A DNA stretch of 64,000 bases from Paenibacillus alvei DSM 29. Its GTDB lineage: Bacteria; Bacillota; Bacilli; Paenibacillales; Paenibacillaceae. The notes below the pieces were generated by a model. That model saw nothing but the letters and a program-made list of their open reading frames with translations. It made no database searches and had not been told where the DNA came from. Below, one piece after another: positions 8,322 to 20,382 of the stretch; within the stretch, counting starts at the first letter, position 1, and every line of letters starts with the position of its first letter. Location of the stretch: positions 1,330,001-1,394,000 of the forward strand of contig NZ_AMBZ01000001.1 of assembly GCF_000293805.1 (NCBI RefSeq), given 5' to 3'. Made by a program: the position numbers and the translations under genes.

Positions 8322-8443
8322 ATAAACCCTTCCTTCATTATGGAAAAATGTAACTTCATTTTTTAGATTCATTTCCTTTTTAAAAGGTTGCACCTTTACA
8401 GACATTAGAATAGTAAACATCATTCCAATAAATTTTCTTATTC

Positions 8444-8498
8444 AACAAAAAACAGGCGTCTTTTACACCGCTTACCTGTGCAAAGAACACCTGTTTGT
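8444..8498 (-). terminator. Terminator behind the MFS carrier gene
   Basis: On the minus strand AAACAGGTGTTCTTT pairs with AAAAGACGCCTGTTT (one bulge, one mismatch) and TTTTTTG follows. It separates the MFS gene from the secreted-protein gene. Confidence 0.65.
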
Positions 8499-8553
8499 TT
8501 TTGGTAACACTCTTTTGAGTAGCCTTTCCTATCAATCTGAGGTTCCACTGCGT

Positions 8554-9831
8554 TTATCCCACATTGTAATGTGGTTTTAGCACAACTTCTTGGTTCACTT
8601 CTGGTTTCGCTTCTTGGTTCTTCTTCGACTGATTACGTTGGCTAGGTACGGAGATAAAGATCGCAATCAAGAAAGAGAGCATACACAAGACCGCAATGAC
8701 GGTAAAGGTAATTTGGAAACCACCGAACAAAGCACTAAGGAACGAACCAGCCAAGGCACCTAACCCGAATCCTTGATAAATGATTCCATAGTTCTTGCTT
8801 TGGTTCTTCAAGCCGAAATAGTCTGCCACAATCGCCGGGAAGACCGTGATATTACCGCCAAAGCAGAATGCGATCACCGCGACACAGGTGAAGAAGATGC
8901 CCAGATTCAGAGGTACAAAGTTCAAGGCCATGACGGACAATGCCGTCGCAAAAAGCGCTCCCGCTACAACTTTCATACGTCCTACTTTATCAGACAATGC
9001 ACCGAGAATGATTCGACCGGCTGTATTGAAAATCGCCACCATAGCTACCGCATTCGCTGCTGTGCTGATATCAAGACCGGCTAGCTGCACACCGATGTCT
9101 TTGACGATACCAATCAGGTACAATCCACTCATACAAGCTGTGAATAGAATAAGGAAGAGCATATACGCTTCTTTCGTACGCAGCATTTCTTTCACTGTAT
9201 AATTCCGCCCACTCTGCGACTCCGCAGTTGCGTCTGCAGGTGTTTCCGTAATTACGGCTTCTTTGATTAACAACGAACCGGCAATCACCATGACCATCAC
9301 AATCAATCCCCAGACCAGAAATGCATAGGAGACCCCCATCGTATTGATGAAATTCACATTAATATATTTGAAAACCAAGCTGCCTGTCCCAAAAGCTCCC
9401 ACCGAGATCCCCGATATTAATCCTTTGCGTTCAGGAAACCATTTCATTAAATTCGATAGCGATGTGATGTAGGCCGTACCATCCGCAAAACCAACAACCA
9501 CACCAGCAAGCAAGTACAACATCCACAACGATGAAACCTGTGAGCTAGCGATAAGCCCTGCACCGAGAACAACACCTGCAATCATCGTCATACGCCGAAT
9601 TCCGATGCGATCCTGAATTTTTCCGGCGAACAATGTCGAGAAAGCCAGTGCAAAACTGGTGATGGAAAATGTAATCGATACGGAGCTGAGCTCCCATCCA
9701 AATTTGTCGGCTAACGGCTGATTGAATAAACTCCACGTATATATGGTTCCTAATCCCATTTGTACAATGATTGTTCCAAGGACGATCAGCCAGCGATTTA
9801 CCTGCGACCCAGTTGCTTGATGCGTTCTCAT
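8554..9831 (-). CDS. MFS carboxylate transporter, oxalate/formate antiporter (OxlT/YhjX) family
   Basis: A 425-residue, 12-segment MFS protein beginning MRTHQATGSQVNRWLIVLGT. The first segment MGLGTIYTWSLFNQPLADKFGW is the family signature (G-x-x-Y-x-W-S-L/V-F). The loop GKIQDRIGIRRM and the central loop ending in VKEMLRTKEAYMLF also fit. Relatives exchange oxalate/formate or carry lactate or pyruvate. It lies next to a LytTR regulator and a LytS kinase; in E. coli the relative YhjX is induced by pyruvate through the YpdA/YpdB pair, which belongs to the same regulator family, so a pyruvate- or lactate-responsive carrier is a reasonable inference. AGAGGGG precedes the ATG by 8 nt. The C-terminus is a short hydrophilic Gln/Lys/Glu tail. 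Confidence 0.85.
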   Translation of the reverse strand: MRTHQATGSQVNRWLIVLGTIIVQMGLGTIYTWSLFNQPLADKFGWELSSVSITFSITSFALAFSTLFAGKIQDRIGIRRMTMIAGVVLGAGLIASSQVSSLWMLYLLAGVVVGFADGTAYITSLSNLMKWFPERKGLISGISVGAFGTGSLVFKYINVNFINTMGVSYAFLVWGLIVMVMVIAGSLLIKEAVITETPADATAESQSGRNYTVKEMLRTKEAYMLFLILFTACMSGLYLIGIVKDIGVQLAGLDISTAANAVAMVAIFNTAGRIILGALSDKVGRMKVVAGALFATALSVMALNFVPLNLGIFFTCVAVIAFCFGGNITVFPAIVADYFGLKNQSKNYGIIYQGFGLGALAGSFLSALFGGFQITFTVIAVLCMLSFLIAIFISVPSQRNQSKKNQEAKPEVNQEVVLKPHYNVG

Positions 9832-9919
9832 AATAGATCCCCTCTTTCCATTCTGCTATGATCAAGAGTTGTGTTTTATCAGTAGGGAGTGAAAGCTCTT
9901 ACGCTTTGCTTTTACACCC

Positions 9920-9935
9920 TTATCTTACAAGATAA
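9920..9935. promoter_or_regulatory. Palindrome upstream of the MFS carrier gene
   Basis: TTATCTT-AC-AAGATAA is a perfect 7+2+7 palindrome located 89-104 nt before the MFS start codon, in the gap behind the LytTR gene. It is a candidate operator; the protein that would bind it is unknown. Confidence 0.4.
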
Positions 9936-9992
9936 AACGCTTTCTTAAGCCATAAGCGGCATGAAATGACGGGATTGCGGAATGAACTGCAT

Positions 9993-10739
9993 TTATATAT
10001 GCATCAACTGCCTGAATTCTTTGACTTTACTTCTGCTGACGGGCACTTCGGCATCCATATCACGCAGACGCAGCAAGTAAGTATTGTTGAACCATGGAAC
10101 GATTTCATGGATTTGAGACAAATTGACGGTATAGGAACGATGACAACGATAGAATCGATCTTGAGGCAGCATAGCATGAAAGTCCGAAATACTCATCGGC
10201 ATCGTATAAGTACCACTCTTCGTGAATACGTTCGTTACCTTCTCTTGTGCTTCCGCATAGTAGATGTCATCGCTATCCGTAACGATATACTTATCATTTT
10301 TCAGCAGATTAATGCGTTTCTCCTCAGATTTTGGCCTGTTGTCCGCAGGATTGGAACTTCCACCTTGCTGCACATCCCGTTCGAAGGCGGTCTCCAGCTT
10401 ACGCAGCATCGCGGCAATCCGGTTCTCGTCGTAGGGCTTCAAGATATAATCAAAAGCCTCCAGTTCAAAAGCTTGAGCGGCATGCTCCTTATAAGCGGTT
10501 GTAAAAATAACATACGGTTTATGCGCGAACTTACTAATATTCGTCGCTAGCAGCATCCCGTCCAGGGATGGAATGTTGATATCGAGAAAAATCGCATCGA
10601 CTTCCTTCTCCTGCAGAAATTTAAGCACATCAAGGCCATCCTCAAATCGCTCCACGATTTCAATGCGGCTATGTTTGGTAATCAAATATTCCAGCTCTTC
10701 ACTGGCCAATACTTCATCTTCCACAATTATCGCTCTCAT
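9993..10739 (-). CDS. LytTR-family response regulator
   Basis: A 248-residue regulator. The receiver domain occupies residues 1-120, with acidic pocket E7/D8, phospho-acceptor D53 in AIFLDINIP, the TTAYK switch near 80 and the late lysine in DYILKPYD. The C-terminal LytTR DNA-binding domain covers about 140-245 ([20 protein letters not shown] through [15 protein letters not shown], to [15 protein letters not shown]). Such regulators bind direct repeats near promoters. The ATG overlaps the end of the upstream kinase gene by 4 nt, so the two are translationally coupled. The adjacent MFS carrier is the likely target. Confidence 0.92.
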   Translation of the reverse strand: MRAIIVEDEVLASEELEYLITKHSRIEIVERFEDGLDVLKFLQEKEVDAIFLDINIPSLDGMLLATNISKFAHKPYVIFTTAYKEHAAQAFELEAFDYILKPYDENRIAAMLRKLETAFERDVQQGGSSNPADNRPKSEEKRINLLKNDKYIVTDSDDIYYAEAQEKVTNVFTKSGTYTMPMSISDFHAMLPQDRFYRCHRSYTVNLSQIHEIVPWFNNTYLLRLRDMDAEVPVSRSKVKEFRQLMHI

Positions 10740-12378
10740 CGTGTCTCCTTCTGTATGTCAAAAAAGATATTCGTTCCTTGATCTAGTCGCTCCACTGTAA
10801 CACCATGCCCGAAAATGAGCTTCACACGCTTATGCACATTAAATAGACCAATATGGTTCGGCGGAACACGCTCCTCCATCACCTGTTTTATGATATCTTC
10901 ACGGATGCCCACGCCAGTATCCTGGACACCAATTCGAATGTAATCGTCTGTATCTTTAACATAGATGGTGACCGTTCCAGGCCCTTTCACCTTCAATATA
11001 CCGTGGACAATCGCATTCTCCACTAACGGTTGAATGATGAGACTCGGAATCTTCACGGCGACTTCATCCACATCATAAACGACATGCAGCCGATTTCCAA
11101 AGCGTGCCTTTTCAATTTCTACATAATTCCGAACCTGCTCCAACTCCTTATGGATATCGATCAAATCATCCGTTAACTCCAAATTGTAACGCAAATATCC
11201 GGATAAATTGACGATCAGTTCCCTCGCTTGGTCCGGTCTGGTTCGGATCGAGGATCCAATCGCGTTCAATGCATTGAACAAAAAATGAGGCTGAATGGTT
11301 GTCTGCAGCGCTTTGAGCTCCGCTTTATTCGCCATTTCCTTAATCTCTTCCACACGAGAAACTTCCATTAATGTCGAAATAATCTGGGATAAACCGACGG
11401 CCATAGTCTGCAGCGGATAGGTAATTTTATGGGCTTTCCGATAATAAATCTTCAAGGTCCCCGTCACTTCTTCCCGCTCTTTCAGTGGAATAATGAGCAA
11501 GGATTGAATGCCGGGCATCGCATCGTCCAACGCATGGTTGCTTATCATGAATTCCCCGCTTCGTATCGTCTGTTTGGTCATATCACTGATGATCTCATGC
11601 CGGAATTGATAGCGGTCTTCCCCAAAACCGACGTAAGCGAGCACGCTCGAGGCATCCGTAATCGCCACTGCATCGGCTTGAATATCTTCTTTAATAATGG
11701 AACAGATCTTGTGCAAGGATTCGGTATTGATAGAGCGGAAATAGGGCAATGTCTTATTCGCAATGTCCAACGCTAACTTCGCTTGCTGCGCAGCGATTCC
11801 TTCCCGCTCACTTTCTACATTCTGAATTAATAAAATGATCAATCCCACATTCAATTGCCCTAGAATCATCGGTGTTGCTATTCTGGATACAATTTCATTG
11901 CCTAAGGTTGTAGGCTGCGCCATGAATATGATCAACAGCATCGTTAAAGCCTCGCAAGCCATCCCGGCAACAATCCCGATAAACCAACGCTTCGATTTCG
12001 GCGTTCGAAGATGAATATAGCCAGATACCAGCCCCGCAATAATACTTGTGATGAGACATGGAATCGAGGTCACCCCGCCGATATCGATCAAATAACGATG
12101 GATTCCGGACACCACGCCCACGACTAGACCGACCCAAGGCCCGAATAAGATGCCTCCTGCCATAATCACGATAATCCGTACGTTGACCAGCGAGCCTTCC
12201 ACATCAATGCCTGAGTAGGTGCCAAATAGTGCAAAGGTACAGAACAGAATCGTAACAACGGCGAACTCCTTCGTGGTCAGCGATTCCTTTTGCAGAATCT
12301 GCTTAAAGCTCGGAATACGAGTTAAGAAAACAAAATAATGAGCAATAATGCAGCCCGCTCAAAGAGCTGAAGCAGCAT
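10736..12378 (-). pseudogene. LytS-type sensor histidine kinase, frameshifted near its N-terminus
   Basis: An intact frame from 12202 encodes several membrane segments (5TMR-LYT sensor module: [20 protein letters not shown]), a GAF-like domain, the phospho-acceptor motif [15 protein letters not shown] and an HATPase ([15 protein letters not shown]). The expected start lies further up: ATG at 12378 with GGAG 8 nt before it reads [17 protein letters not shown] and then hits a stop. Adding one base to the A run at 12327-12330 joins this to [20 protein letters not shown] and the rest, giving a full-length LytS of about 547 residues. No ATG, GTG or TTG start exists between the frame break and 12202. 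Either the kinase is inactive or one base is missing from the sequence. It pairs with the LytTR regulator just downstream. Confidence 0.75.
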
Positions 12379-12480
12379 CGTGAAATCTCCGTCTATGGAA
12401 ACTACCTCCCGTTAACACAAGCTGTTTTTGTGTTTATTTTATCAAAGTTTGCTCTGTTTTCACGTTCCAATTCCATACAT

Positions 12481-12524
12481 AAAAAAGAGCGTGTTTTGAA
12501 AAAGATTGTTCAAAACACGCTCTT
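12481..12524 (-). terminator. Terminator of the pentose phosphate operon
   Basis: Perfect 16-bp stem AAGAGCGTGTTTTGAA / TTCAAAACACGCTCTT with an 8-nt loop. On the minus strand a TTTTTT run follows. It lies 66 nt behind the gnd stop. Confidence 0.88.
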
Positions 12525-12589
12525 AACCTATTCTATTGAATTATACTTTTAATAAGGTTTGAAGGATTGCGCCACAATATTAATATTAT

Positions 12590-14012
<1,423 letters not shown>

Positions 14013-14093
14013 TGCAATTCCCTCCCAGTCATTTCTATCTATAGGCACGCCTCCATCAACGGGAGCATGCCGCGTGCCTTCTTGTTCACTTCA

Positions 14094-14765
14094 TCACTTA
14101 AAGCTCGGCTGTTTTTTCCAATCGGCAGCGAATTTGTCCATGCCTTGATCCGTTAAGGGATGCTTGGAAATTTGTTCGATCACCGCAAATGGAATCGTTG
14201 CAATATGCGCGCCTGCCATCGCTACGCGCGTCACGTGATCCGGATGGCGGACGGATGCCGCGATAATTTGCGTGTCCAGGTTATGCACTCGGAACAATTC
14301 AGCAACTTTCGTGACGAGCTGGACGCCGTCTTCCGATATATCATCCAAGCGGCCAAGGAACGGCGAGACATAGGTTGCGCCTGCACGAGCGGCCAGTAAA
14401 GCTTGGTTCACGGTGAAAATCAGCGTCACGTTCGTTTTCACGCCTTTGTCGCTCAAATAGCGGCAAGCTTCAAGTCCGGCGAGCGTCATCGGAAGCTTGA
14501 TCGTGATGTTTTTGTCATTATTATTGATTTTAATTAGTTCGTTCGCTTGCGCGATCATGTCTTCAGCTGTCACCGCATCAGGCGTTACTTCGGCAGAAAC
14601 CGATTCAACTCCGGGTACTTCCCGCAAAATCTCGGCGATTCGATCTTCAAATTTCACACCTTCCTTGGCGACCAACGACGGATTCGTCGTAACACCGGAT
14701 AAGATACCGATTTTATACGCTTTTTTGATGTCTTCTACATTTGCCGTATCGATAAAAAATTTCAT
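14094..14765 (-). CDS. tal: Transaldolase (small, MipB/TalC type)
   Basis: A 223-residue (beta/alpha)8 enzyme of the short transaldolase/fructose-6-phosphate aldolase group. It starts [20 protein letters not shown] and has the [10 protein letters not shown] loop. The Schiff-base lysine is K90 in ITIKLPMT; the preceding INNNDKN is somewhat longer than in the B. subtilis enzyme. [20 protein letters not shown] and ASVRHPDHV follow as usual. It moves a dihydroxyacetone unit between sugar phosphates in the non-oxidative pentose phosphate branch. It lies 39 nt behind tkt in the operon. ASVRHP at this position (rather than ASIRN/ASF) is a small variation. Confidence 0.93.
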   Translation of the reverse strand: MKFFIDTANVEDIKKAYKIGILSGVTTNPSLVAKEGVKFEDRIAEILREVPGVESVSAEVTPDAVTAEDMIAQANELIKINNNDKNITIKLPMTLAGLEACRYLSDKGVKTNVTLIFTVNQALLAARAGATYVSPFLGRLDDISEDGVQLVTKVAELFRVHNLDTQIIAASVRHPDHVTRVAMAGAHIATIPFAVIEQISKHPLTDQGMDKFAADWKKQPSFK

Positions 14766-14804
14766 AGGTAAGTACCTCCATTATTTTATTGGACACATTT
14801 ATTA

Positions 14805-16799
14805 TTACTTCAGTAATTCCTTCGTCAGGCGAACCACTTGATTTACGGAGAATCCAAAGTATTCCATAACCTCCGTACCAGCGCCAGAGGCGCCAAATGT
14901 ATCGATCGACAGTACTTTTCCGCCTTGTCCCGTATAACGATCCCAGCCTAACGAAATGCCAGCTTCAATGGCCACCCGCTTCGTAACGGAATTAGGAAGG
15001 ACACTCTGCTTGTACTCTTCGGGTTGACGATCGAACAACTCTCTGCTTGGCATAGCAACGACGCGTACGGAAATGTTGTCCCGCTCCAACTCCTCCTTAG
15101 CATTCATGGCCATAGAAACCTCTGATCCGGTTCCAATAAGGATGACATCCGGCTGGCCGCCTGTTTCGCTCAAGACATAAGCTCCTTTGGCTACCCCTTC
15201 AACATTGGCCTTAGTGGCTTCATATACAGGGAGATTTTGTCTGCTAAGCACCAGAGCTACTGGGCCTTCATTTTGCTGCAGAGCATACGCCCATGCGCTT
15301 GCCGTTTCATTGGCATCGGTCGGACGTATGACCGTAAGTCCCGGAATGGTGCGCAGCGCAGCCAAGTGCTCAACGGGTTCATGGGTAGGTCCATCTTCCC
15401 CAACAGCAATGGAATCATGGGTAAATACATAAGTCACAGGCAGTTTTTGCAGCGCAGCCAAACGAATAGACGGGCGCAAATAGTCGCTGAATACGAAGAA
15501 GGTGCTTACGAATGGCTTTACACCTCCATGCAAGGCCATGCCATTGCCGGCTGCACCCATAGCATGCTCACGGACGCCAAAGTAAATATTGCGTCCCGAG
15601 TAGGACTCCACAGCAAACTTTTGCTCTCCTTTGATGTCCGTCATCGTCGAATGCGATAAATCGGCACTTCCTCCAAAAATCGAAGGTACAGTTTTTACGT
15701 AATGATTTATCGCTTCGCCGCTTGCTACACGGGTAGAAATCGTTTTGGAATCGTCGAACGTTAGGATGTCCGCTGCCTCAATCGATACGGAACCGTCGAT
15801 GACTTGCTCAAGCTCCTTACCCTGCATAGGATATTGCGCTTTATAGGCCGCGACCAATTTGTTCCACTCTTCTTCTTTGGCCTCGCCCTTACGTTTCAGC
15901 TGCTCGAAATGCGCATTGACTTCTTCCGGAACGGTGAACTCTTCCTCATACTTCCAGCCGTAAATTTCCTTGGTCGCCTTCGCTTCTTCCTTGCCGAGCG
16001 GATTGCCGTGTACTTTGTTCGTTCCCGCTGCCTTGCTTCCGTAACCAATAATCGTCCGAATTTCGATAAGCGTCGGCTGGGCATCGTTATGCTTGGCTGC
16101 GGCGATCGCTTCTGTAATCTTGGAAATGTCATTGCCGTCCTCGACCCGGATATATTCCCAATTGGCCGATTCCGCTCTTTTTTGCATATTTTCGCCGAAG
16201 GAAAGGTTGAGCCCTCCATCCAACGAGATGTCGTTGGAATCATACAATACGATTAATTTTCCAAGCTTCATATGTCCTGCCATGGACATCGCCTCGTAAG
16301 AGATTCCTTCCATTAAGCAGCCGTCTCCGACAAGCGCATACGTATAATGATCGATTACCGGGAAACCGTCTTGATTGAATTTCGAGGCCAAATGAGCTTC
16401 GGCCATCGCCATCCCGACTGCCATCGCCAACCCTTGTCCCAGAGGTCCAGTTGTCGCTTCTACGCCATCCGTGTGCCCATATTCGGGATGCCCCGGCGTT
16501 TTGCTGTTCAGCTTGCGAAACTGTTTTAAATCATCAAGCGATACCTGATATCCAGACAAGTGCAGCAGGCTGTAGAGCAAGGCTGATCCGTGACCCGCAG
16601 AAAGAACGAAGCGGTCGCGGTTAAACCATTTGGCATGTCCGGGATTGTGATTTAATAGTCTGGACCAAAGAGCGTATGCCATCGGCGCCGCTCCCATCGG
16701 CAGCCCCGGATGACCGGAATTGGCGCGGTTGATAGTATCGATAGACAATGTTCGGATCGTATCGACAGCTAATTGATCAATGGTTTCCTTGGTAAGCAT
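14805..16799 (-). CDS. tkt: Transketolase
   Basis: A 664-residue thiamine-diphosphate enzyme. The ATG at 16799 ([20 protein letters not shown]) has GAAGGAG 6 nt upstream and overlaps the 3' end of zwf by 23 nt; an upstream extension of 65 residues is just zwf in another frame. Visible motifs: [48 protein letters not shown], the cofactor motif [14 protein letters not shown] through [10 protein letters not shown], and the pyrimidine-domain stretch [14 protein letters not shown] with [20 protein letters not shown]. It transfers two-carbon ketol units in the pentose phosphate pathway in the cytoplasm. Confidence 0.97.
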   Translation of the reverse strand: MLTKETIDQLAVDTIRTLSIDTINRANSGHPGLPMGAAPMAYALWSRLLNHNPGHAKWFNRDRFVLSAGHGSALLYSLLHLSGYQVSLDDLKQFRKLNSKTPGHPEYGHTDGVEATTGPLGQGLAMAVGMAMAEAHLASKFNQDGFPVIDHYTYALVGDGCLMEGISYEAMSMAGHMKLGKLIVLYDSNDISLDGGLNLSFGENMQKRAESANWEYIRVEDGNDISKITEAIAAAKHNDAQPTLIEIRTIIGYGSKAAGTNKVHGNPLGKEEAKATKEIYGWKYEEEFTVPEEVNAHFEQLKRKGEAKEEEWNKLVAAYKAQYPMQGKELEQVIDGSVSIEAADILTFDDSKTISTRVASGEAINHYVKTVPSIFGGSADLSHSTMTDIKGEQKFAVESYSGRNIYFGVREHAMGAAGNGMALHGGVKPFVSTFFVFSDYLRPSIRLAALQKLPVTYVFTHDSIAVGEDGPTHEPVEHLAALRTIPGLTVIRPTDANETASAWAYALQQNEGPVALVLSRQNLPVYEATKANVEGVAKGAYVLSETGGQPDVILIGTGSEVSMAMNAKEELERDNISVRVVAMPSRELFDRQPEEYKQSVLPNSVTKRVAIEAGISLGWDRYTGQGGKVLSIDTFGASGAGTEVMEYFGFSVNQVVRLTKELLK

Positions 16800-18300
16800 A
16801 TTGTTCTCCTTCTTCCGTTTTAATATGTTGTTCTGGTTTGTCATCGAACCACCAATGGTAGCCGTCCTTCGCCAATAACGCATCGGACTCGGCAGGACCG
16901 TAAGTGCCCGCTTCATACCGATGAAGCGGAACCAGATTCTCCTCGAATGCTTCCAGGATCGGTTGAACCCATTTCCAGGACAATTCGACCTCATCCCAAT
17001 GTGCGAAGAACGTAGGATCTCCTTGCATAGCGTCGTAAATCAAATTTTCGTAAGCCTCGGGAACATCGCCCTTGCTCTCATGAAAATTCATTTGAAGGGG
17101 CTTGAACTCCCCTTTATGCAAAGGATCTCTTGTATTTAATTGCAGCGTAATGCCTTCATTAGGACTAATTTCAAATACCAGAAGGTTAGGCGATTTTCTT
17201 TCAGTACTTTTCTGAGAGGACATCTTTAACTGTTCCTTGAACTCAATTACAATCCGCGTTGATTTCTCTTTCATTCGTTTGCCTGTTCGGATATAAAAAG
17301 GTACGCCGCGCCAAAAGAAATCATTGATCTGCAATTTAGCGGCAATAAACGTATCGTTCATGGAAGTAGAAGCGATCCCTGGTTCGGAGATATAGCCGAT
17401 TACCGGCTTTCCTTGAACGGTTCCTGCTTTGTATTGACCACGGATAATGCTCGCGCTCACTTCCTCTTTATGCAGCGGCTCGAGGGCTTCCATTACCTTT
17501 TTCTTCTTAAAGCGCACCATTTCCGAGTCGCTGTTGATTGGAAGATGACTCGTCAGCATCATCAATAATTGCAGCATATGGTTTTGGAACATGTCTCTTA
17601 CGGCGCCTACGTGATCGTAATAACCCGCTCTTTCTTCTACGCCGACAGTCTCGTTTGCTGTAATTTGCACGTTGGCAATATAACGATTCGTCCATAAGGC
17701 ATTAAGGACCGGATTTTGCTGCAAAATCTCAAGCTTCTGAATCAGCGGCTTGCCGAGATAATGATCGATTCGGTAAATTTCATGATCCGCAAAAGCTTGG
17801 CTCAGCTTCTGATTTAAATCGCGAGCAGATTTCAAATCATGGCCGAAAGGCTTCTCGATCACGAGACGCTTCCAGCCATTCGCGGAACCGAGCCCGCTTT
17901 CCTTAATGCTCGCTGTGATCGTTTCAAAAAACTCCGGTCCGACAGATAAATAAAACAGGCGATTCGGCGGAATGTTCAGCTCTTCTTCTCTCTGTTCAAT
18001 CAGTTGAAGCAGCTTCCTATAATCTTCTTTGCGATCTATATGAAGAACGCTGTAACGGAATAAGCTCACAAAATCTTTGATTAACGAAGAATTGTTCGCT
18101 TCGCGTCTGGAAAAAGTACGGATAGACTGCTCGACATTTGCCTGAAACGATTCATCAGACAGTTCTCTTCTCCCAAGACCAAATAAGGAGAATGATTGCG
18201 GCAGCTTCCGATCGATATACAAGTTGTAGAGGGCAGGGTATATTTTTCTTTTGGCTAAATCCCCAGTCGCTCCAAACAAAACAAAAGTGGTCGGCTCCAT
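16777..18300 (-). CDS. zwf: Glucose-6-phosphate 1-dehydrogenase
   Basis: A 507-residue enzyme that oxidises glucose 6-phosphate to the lactone and makes NADPH, the entry to the pentose phosphate pathway. The start [20 protein letters not shown] carries the GATGDLA nucleotide turn; VIEKPFGHD and the active-site RIDHYLGK are intact, as is [16 protein letters not shown]. The ATG at 18300 has GAAGGAG 8 nt upstream; 21 further upstream codons lack a ribosome site and are dropped. It heads the zwf-tkt-tal-gnd operon and diverges from a LysR gene, with 126 nt between the two start codons. Confidence 0.97.
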   Translation of the reverse strand: MEPTTFVLFGATGDLAKRKIYPALYNLYIDRKLPQSFSLFGLGRRELSDESFQANVEQSIRTFSRREANNSSLIKDFVSLFRYSVLHIDRKEDYRKLLQLIEQREEELNIPPNRLFYLSVGPEFFETITASIKESGLGSANGWKRLVIEKPFGHDLKSARDLNQKLSQAFADHEIYRIDHYLGKPLIQKLEILQQNPVLNALWTNRYIANVQITANETVGVEERAGYYDHVGAVRDMFQNHMLQLLMMLTSHLPINSDSEMVRFKKKKVMEALEPLHKEEVSASIIRGQYKAGTVQGKPVIGYISEPGIASTSMNDTFIAAKLQINDFFWRGVPFYIRTGKRMKEKSTRIVIEFKEQLKMSSQKSTERKSPNLLVFEISPNEGITLQLNTRDPLHKGEFKPLQMNFHESKGDVPEAYENLIYDAMQGDPTFFAHWDEVELSWKWVQPILEAFEENLVPLHRYEAGTYGPAESDALLAKDGYHWWFDDKPEQHIKTEEGEQYAYQGNH

Positions 18301-18426
18301 GTTTCTCTCTCCTTCAAGCAGCGCTCTATTAAACAAGCTCTGGTTTCTATTTCGTAGTTCCACTATAATACGAATATCATCTATACAAGTAATAAATATA
18401 TTTCACAGGAGCTATAGACCACATCT

Positions 18427-19359
18427 ATGAGTATAAATTACGAATTGTACAAGGTTTTTTATTGGGCTGCGAAGACAGGCAGCTTGACTCAGGCTGCCAA
18501 GGCCTTATACCTAACCCAACCTAGCGTCAGCCACGCCATCAAACAGCTCGAAAACAGCTTCGGCATCTCTTTGTTCTACCGGAATTCCAAAGGCGTTGGG
18601 CTGACAAGAGAGGGCGCCATGCTGTATTCCTATATTGAGCAGTCACAGATCTTAATATCTCTGGCCGAAGAAAAAATGGAGGCACTTAAAAATCTGGACA
18701 GCGGCGAGCTGCGGATCGGCGGAAGCGATTCGCTGTTCAAGCATTATTTGCTCCCGTACTTGGAGGACTTTCATGAGAAGCATCCCGGGATCAGACTACA
18801 CCTGAATCATGGTACAACGCCGGAAATCATTTCCTTCTTAAAAGAAGGAAAAATTGATTTAGGCGTCATCCGTATGCCTATCGTCGATAGCCAGCTTGAA
18901 GTGAGGGAGACTTTTCAGCTGCAGGAATGCTTTGTAGCGGGGACACGTTATGCCGAGCTCAAGGATGCGGTTTTAACGCTGGATATGCTGCTCCAGTACC
19001 CAATTATCCTGTTCTCGCGCAATAGCAGGGCACGAATGACCATTACGGAATTATTTCAAAGCTACGGATATAAACTCACACCTAAAATTGAGGTCGGAAG
19101 CGTGGATCTTCTCATCGAGTTTGCTAGGAAAGGACTCGGAATTTCTTACGTGACGAGGGAATTTGTTTCGAAAGAGCTGGAAGAGGGCACCCTCTTCGAG
19201 ATTCAATTGGACGTGCGGCTGCCGCCTTCTCACGTGGGGATTATGATTATGCGCAACATGCCGCTTTCCATGGCAGCATGCGGGTTTATCGAGATGATTC
19301 AAACGTGTCCGCTATCAAAGCAGGCACGTTCAGGAGCTGCTTTTCCATTGAAAGAATAG
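18427..19359 (+). CDS. LysR-family transcriptional regulator
   Basis: A 310-residue regulator. The N-terminal winged helix reads FYWAAKTGSLTQAAKALYLT, then QPSVSHAIKQLENSFGISLF, a textbook LysR recognition helix. Residues from about 90 form the two-lobed effector domain (GELRIGGSDSLFKHYLLPYL and so on). LysR proteins usually act on a divergent neighbour, which here is zwf, head of the pentose phosphate operon, so a link to NADPH supply or sugar flux is plausible but unproven. The AGGAG at 18408-18412 is about 14 nt from the ATG, longer than usual. Confidence 0.9.
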   Translation: MSINYELYKVFYWAAKTGSLTQAAKALYLTQPSVSHAIKQLENSFGISLFYRNSKGVGLTREGAMLYSYIEQSQILISLAEEKMEALKNLDSGELRIGGSDSLFKHYLLPYLEDFHEKHPGIRLHLNHGTTPEIISFLKEGKIDLGVIRMPIVDSQLEVRETFQLQECFVAGTRYAELKDAVLTLDMLLQYPIILFSRNSRARMTITELFQSYGYKLTPKIEVGSVDLLIEFARKGLGISYVTREFVSKELEEGTLFEIQLDVRLPPSHVGIMIMRNMPLSMAACGFIEMIQTCPLSKQARSGAAFPLKE

Positions 19360-19730
19360 TTCGATTTACCCATGGCATAGGGGACAAGAAAACGTAAAAC
19401 TTCAAAAGGCAAAAAAACTACTGATGAATTCAGTAGCAAAAAAGCTGTTTATAGCATTTTTTAGTATCATCATAATCATTTCCTACGATGCTGAACCAAT
19501 TGTTCAGTAAAAAATAAAGGATTAGACCGGAACCTCTTATGGTACAAGAAGTCCCGGTCTTCCCTGGATATTTGAAAATTAGTTTTCTACTCAACGTCAG
19601 AATGAAGCATGGATCTAAACTGAATAATAAAGTTATAAACTGCCTCATTGAACTATCTCCCCCGTTAGTTTAACAAAGTTCACGGCTGAAAAAAGAGTCA
19701 GACAGTATTATGGAATTAGTTCATGTATCA
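19360..19730. other. Intergenic stretch with two hairpins
   Basis: No gene is supported. A short hairpin CTACTGA / TCAGTAG lies at 19418-19436, preceded by a seven-A run, so it could end minus-strand transcripts. A longer imperfect one (AGACCGGAACCTCTT with AAGAAGTCCCGGTCT) lies near 19523-19561. Both look like remnants of terminators in a decaying region. Confidence 0.35.
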
Positions 19731-20067
19731 CTATCTGCGATCAAAGGCAAGACTCGCAGCAAGACCTGTCAAATAGCAATTTTGGGGTTCAGTAAATTTG
19801 TTATCAATCCCGTCAAAAATAACTTTTTCGGCGGTTCAATAGAAAGACCATCAGGCTTGAGAATTGAAGCAGCGCCTGGTTTGACTGCATTCCAAGCGAG
19901 CCAGAGCAGGTAAACAGCCCCGGCCCACTTGACTGATTCGTAAATGAACGGAACCGTTATGAAAAGAGCTGAGAGACCGAACATGGTTGCGATCATGTAA
20001 ATCACGAATCCAAGTATTACACCAAGAAGCGAGATGACTCCAACTGTGCGACCTTGCGAAATAGTAG
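19731..20067 (-). pseudogene. LysE/RhtB-type amino-acid exporter, truncated and internally deleted
   Basis: One frame reads SPTISQGRTVGVISLLGVIL, then GFVIYMIATMFGLSALFITV and WAGAVYLLWLAWNAVKPG up to GLITNLLNPKIAI, the typical first half of LysE/RhtB exporters. A TAA sits just before SPTIS, so the first membrane segment is gone. After NPKIAI the frame stops; one frame over, LTGLAASLAFDRR ends at a stop at 19731, which looks like the usual C-terminus. The middle of the protein, about 60-70 residues, is missing. This is a dead gene. Confidence 0.7.
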
Positions 20068-20071
20068 GAGA

Positions 20072-20290
20072 TTAGGTAAATCTCCATAGTTCATCAACGT
20101 TAGAAATCATTATATATCCGAAGCCTAGTTTTGGTGGCATTTTTTGTAAGAAGTATGTAAATTTGCTGTTTTTAATTGGTTCAATCTCTACGGTCTGGTA
20201 ATCAATGATGTTCAAACCTTCAGCCCGGAATTTTTGTGAATCTGGAATACTTTCCTCTCCTTTTGTACGTGGTGAGTGGTACTTCCACAC
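20072..20290 (-). CDS. Small open frame or gene fragment, unknown
   Basis: 72 codons from a GTG without a ribosome site: VWKYHSPRTKGEESIPDSQK, later FTYFLQKMPPKLGFGYIMIS and ending DELWRFT. The open frame continues upstream of the GTG (KRNYSF), so this may be the C-terminal piece of a longer lost gene. Composition is protein-like, but I do not recognise a family. It sits among pseudogenes, which favours a fragment. Confidence 0.3.
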   Translation of the reverse strand: MWKYHSPRTKGEESIPDSQKFRAEGLNIIDYQTVEIEPIKNSKFTYFLQKMPPKLGFGYIMISNVDELWRFT

Positions 20291-20322
20291 AAAAGAATAG
20301 TTTCTTTTTGTTTTCTTGACAT

Positions 20323-20373
20323 AAAAAGGGGCAATCCCTTTGCCAATTTTTCCATAGCTTTTGGGACAGCCCC
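20323..20373 (-). terminator. Terminator of the DUF2785 gene
   Basis: On the minus strand GGGGCTGTCCC pairs with GGGATTGCCCC (9 of 11 pairs), followed by TTTTTATG. Confidence 0.7.
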
Positions 20374-20382
20374 TCTAATCCT

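Noticed and set aside
9963-9972. GTCATTTCAT (minus strand) behind the LytTR gene, similar to the YpdB box of E. coli as I remember it
   Set aside because: Only one copy with one mismatch, whereas the known sites are tandem; too weak to annotate.
16800-16994. 65-residue N-terminal extension of transketolase
   Set aside because: It is zwf coding sequence in another frame; ATG 16799 has a proper ribosome site.
19430-19648. 72-codon minus-strand frame (MRQFITLLFSLDPCF...)
   Set aside because: Spans a hairpin, has no recognisable family or ribosome site and lies in a decayed intergenic region.
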